Shown one piece after another: positions 63,984 to 64,000 of a stretch of DNA of 64,000 nucleotides. Below the pieces are notes generated by a model, which was not told where the DNA came from, made no database searches, and saw nothing but the letters and a program-made list of their open reading frames with translations. Position 1 is the first letter of the stretch. The number at the start of each line of letters is the position of its first letter. Source of the stretch: Aeromicrobium camelliae (lineage in GTDB: Bacteria; Actinomycetota; Actinomycetes; Propionibacteriales; Nocardioidaceae); NCBI RefSeq assembly GCF_003850045.1, contig NZ_RQJX01000009.1:49895-113894 (forward strand), written 5' to 3'. The position numbers and the translations under genes are program-made.

Positions 63984-64000
63984 GGGGCTGGTAGTCCCGT

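Overview
The window is a gene-dense, high-GC stretch of an actinobacterial chromosome. Gene content fits the Propionibacteriales (Nocardioides or Aeromicrobium type), but this is an inference. The main pointers are the block argS-lysA-hom-thrC-thrB-rho-rpmE-prfA-prmC-tsaC-wecA-atpI-atpBEFHAGDC, which matches the conserved actinobacterial order known from mycobacteria, plus nucS mismatch repair, an imuA'-imuB-dnaE2 SOS mutasome, a DUF2550 protein after atpC, and frequent GTG/TTG starts with ATGA overlaps. No phage, transposase, CRISPR array or rRNA was seen. One tRNA-Arg(CCG) lies near the right edge. No gene-free stretch exceeds about 300 bp.

Layout. 1-6.7 kb: an Eis-type acetyltransferase cut by the left edge, then the SOS mutasome (minus strand) behind a perfect LexA-type box. 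6.7-12.1 kb: a peptide ABC transporter operon (binding lipoprotein, two permeases, double ATPase). 12.3-17 kb: a membrane protein, etfBA, a coiled-coil membrane protein and an enoyl-CoA hydratase. 17-19.4 kb: a fructose-type PTS EIIABC with HPr. 19.5-24.2 kb: membrane, GNAT-Nudix, lipoprotein and thioredoxin-like proteins. 24.2-34.4 kb: genes of the ethylmalonyl-CoA pathway (meaB, thiolase, epimerase, crotonyl-CoA carboxylase/reductase, 3-hydroxyacyl-CoA dehydrogenase, ethylmalonyl-CoA mutase), interleaved with a hydrolase, nucS and ferritin. 34.4-39.1 kb: an acyl-CoA synthetase divergent from a TetR-aidB pair, then a PduO-type cobalamin adenosyltransferase. 39.1-64 kb: the conserved housekeeping block, broken between hom and lysA by a soxR/MFS module.

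How the genes work together. Thiolase, 3-hydroxyacyl-CoA dehydrogenase and enoyl-CoA hydratase can convert acetyl-CoA to crotonyl-CoA. CCR carboxylates it to ethylmalonyl-CoA. The epimerase and the B12-dependent mutase process that product. MeaB protects the mutase, the adenosyltransferase supplies its cofactor, and EtfBA takes electrons from acyl-CoA dehydrogenases. Methylsuccinyl-CoA dehydrogenase, mesaconyl-CoA hydratase and the lyase are not in the window. A shared imperfect palindrome (GTTACC-N4-GGTAAC type), overlapping likely -10 regions, precedes the thiolase, ccr, 3-hydroxyacyl-CoA dehydrogenase and mutase genes and, in a variant form, etfBA. I infer that a common regulator controls these scattered units.

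Other features: several families of long palindromes occupy 3' gene junctions, two of them matching each other almost base for base. A SoxR box sits in a promoter with the expected long spacer, pointing at a tiny unannotated ORF and an MFS exporter. Rho carries a long Asn/Asp/Arg-rich insertion.
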